Shown one piece after another: positions 40,952-41,586 of a stretch of DNA of 41,586 nucleotides. Origin of the DNA: Candidatus Nitrosopumilus sp. (GTDB lineage: Archaea; Thermoproteota; Nitrososphaeria; Nitrososphaerales; Nitrosopumilaceae); contig VMDM01000033.1 in assembly GCA_008080815.1 (NCBI GenBank), forward strand, positions 1 to 41,586, read 5' to 3'. Within the stretch, counting starts at the first letter, position 1. Every line of letters begins with the position of its first letter. A program made the position numbers and the translations under genes. The notes under the pieces are model-generated. The model saw nothing but the letters and a program-made list of their open reading frames with translations. It made no database searches and was not told where the DNA came from.

Positions 40952-41051
40952 TGCAGAGGGTGGGATTTGAACCCACGAACTCCTAAGAGAAGGGATTTCC
41001 AATTTTTGGATCTTGAGTCCCTCTCGGTTGACCGGGCTTCGATACCTCTGC
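40952..41051 (-). tRNA. tRNA-Leu (anticodon CAA) with a 15-nt intron
   Basis: On the minus strand the acceptor GCAGAGG (41051-41045) pairs with CCTCTGC (40959-40953); the discriminator is A at 40952 and CCA is not encoded. The anticodon stem AGGGA pairs with TCCCT, and after removal of the 15-nt intron the loop is CTCAAGA with anticodon CAA (41015-41013). A long variable arm (CTC TTAG GAG) identifies a class II tRNA, and the T arm is GTGGG/CCCAC with TTCAAAT loop. Confidence 0.92.
40997..41011 (-). other. Intron of tRNA-Leu
   Basis: ATCCAAAAATTGGAA interrupts the loop after G37. TCCAA and TTGGA pair around AAA, so the intron is little more than one hairpin. A strict bulge-helix-bulge is less clear than in tRNA-Tyr. 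Confidence 0.8.
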
Positions 41052-41118
41052 AAATTATAATGAAAAACACCGATATTTCTCAATTACTATTTTACAAAAA
41101 TTAAGAATTTTTGAGAAA

Positions 41119-41127
41119 GCTTATAAT
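41119..41127 (+). promoter_or_regulatory. TATA box for the OB-fold gene
   Basis: GCTTATAAT is centred about 27 bp before the ATG at 41150, favouring that start over an in-frame TTG-type opening at 41111. Confidence 0.5.
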
Positions 41128-41149
41128 CAGTAAATTCAGATTTTATTCA

Positions 41150-41464
41150 ATGGCAGAATTCATTCCAATTTCACAAGCAAAGAAAATGCGAAGTGGAGTA
41201 AATGTTGAGGCAGTTGTCAAAAGCAAAGGAGAGTCAAGAACTGTTAATCTTAAAACAGGAGGCACTATTGATGTCTGTGATGCAATTATTGCAAATAGTG
41301 ATGAATCCCCAGAAAATGAAATGAAATTAACATTATGGGGAGACGACATTAAAGCAGTTAATCAAGGCGACAATGTAAGAATCACAAATGGATATACAAA
41401 CGAGTTTAAGGGTGAAGTATCACTTACTAAAGGCAAGTTTGGACAAATGGAAGTAAATCCATAA
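41150..41464 (+). CDS. OB-fold single-stranded DNA-binding protein (RPA/SOSS-B-like)
   Basis: The 104-residue product is a single OB-fold. Landmarks are MKLTLWGDDIKAVNQGDNVRI near residue 64 and GYTNEFKGEVSLTKGKFGQMEV at the end, the strand pattern of archaeal RPA-like and SOSS-B-like proteins. It would bind ssDNA in replication or repair. There is no zinc finger and no long C-terminal tail. The ATG at 41150 is set by the TATA box. It may alternatively bind RNA, as some short OB proteins do. Confidence 0.8.
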   Translation: MAEFIPISQAKKMRSGVNVEAVVKSKGESRTVNLKTGGTIDVCDAIIANSDESPENEMKLTLWGDDIKAVNQGDNVRITNGYTNEFKGEVSLTKGKFGQMEVNP

Positions 41465-41510
41465 AAGATTTTTAAAACTACAAAATTTTAATTTTTTAAA
41501 AATTTAGTTT

Positions 41511-41586
41511 TTATTTTTTTCTAGATTTCTTTTTTGCTGCAGTCTTTTTAGTTGCTTTTCTCTTTGGAGCTGTTTTCTTTTTTGCT
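41511..41586 (-). CDS. Lys-rich C-terminus of a protein running off the right edge
   Basis: Only the last 24 or so codons are present, ending in TAA at 41511-41513. They encode alternating Lys with Ala, Thr, Arg and Pro (KKKTAPKRKATKK, then AAKKKSRKK). Such tails bind nucleic acid electrostatically and occur on histone H1-like proteins, ribosomal proteins and others. The body of the protein lies outside the window, so no name is given. It is convergent with the OB-fold gene across a T/A-rich terminator-like gap (41465-41510). Confidence 0.55.
   Translation of the reverse strand, partial: AKKKTAPKRKATKKTAAKKKSRKK

Noticed and set aside
1-41586. Mobile elements, prophage or defence islands
   Set aside because: No transposase, integrase, terminal inverted repeats or defence genes were seen; genes are compactly arranged housekeeping functions.

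Overview
The window is about 41.6 kb of AT-rich chromosome from an archaeon, most likely a marine ammonia-oxidising thaumarchaeon (Nitrososphaerota) close to Nitrosopumilus. This assignment is inferred from gene content and style: archaeal information-processing proteins (TFB, aIF1A, aIF5A, SRP54, SRP19, Gar1, Pus10, S8e, S24e, S27ae), bacterial-type ScpA/ScpB, the archaeal entry to the shikimate pathway, an MqnC-type menaquinone gene, intron-containing tRNAs, and TATA boxes about 26 bp ahead of many start codons, which implies leaderless mRNAs. I see no mobile element, CRISPR array, rRNA or virus-like region, and no gene-free stretch above 300 bases.

Layout. 1-3229: a partial coiled-coil protein, a Cys-rich small protein, a UbiD-type decarboxylase and a convergent mqnC (menaquinone by the futalosine route). 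3362-12721: a nearly unbroken aromatic amino acid cluster, ADH synthase, DHQ synthase II, aroD, aroE, GHMP-type shikimate kinase, EPSP synthase, then after a promoter gap aroC, a chorismate mutase-aminotransferase fusion, tyrA and a Nudix gene. 12704-15834: thiamine genes thiC and thiDN, separated by two tiny zinc-finger genes. 15880-18517: a sugar nucleotidyltransferase, a GNA1-like acetyltransferase, a membrane protein and a GalT-like protein. 18656-21149: archaeal phosphoglycerate mutase, a DUF309 protein, and ribosomal proteins S24e (with an Ala/Glu repeat tail) and S27ae.

21150-26979 is mostly minus strand and serves translation and protein export: an HExxH protein, a 36-residue basic protein, Pus10, SRP54, diphthamide synthetase, a candidate C/D box guide RNA, aIF5A, an unknown protein, tRNA-Tyr (plus strand) and aIF1A. 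27065-34669: a YkgJ-type cysteine-cluster protein, a zinc alcohol dehydrogenase, scpA-scpB, S8e, SRP19, Gar1, TFB, sufC, a HemQ-like protein and an aldo/keto reductase. 34673-39393: a B-box-like protein and the tetrapyrrole block, with a fused siroheme decarboxylase (AhbA/AhbB type) divergent from precorrin-2 dehydrogenase, hemA and hemB. 39384-41586: an HD hydrolase, a DedA-like membrane protein, a small C2H2 zinc finger, tRNA-Leu, an OB-fold ssDNA-binding protein and the end of a Lys-rich protein.

The most interesting item is a previously unannotated-looking C/D box RNA candidate between aIF5A and dph6 (25235-25298, minus). It has C, D', C' and D-like boxes closed by a perfect 6-bp stem. 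Its second guide, read by the N+5 rule, points exactly at C34 in the anticodon of a tRNA-Met(CAU). Other points are the mutase-aminotransferase fusion, a perfect palindrome between the TATA box and start of the heme operon, a HemQ-like protein in an archaeon that also carries Ahb-type heme genes, a GNA1-like enzyme beside a nucleotidyltransferase, and several very small zinc-finger or basic protein genes.
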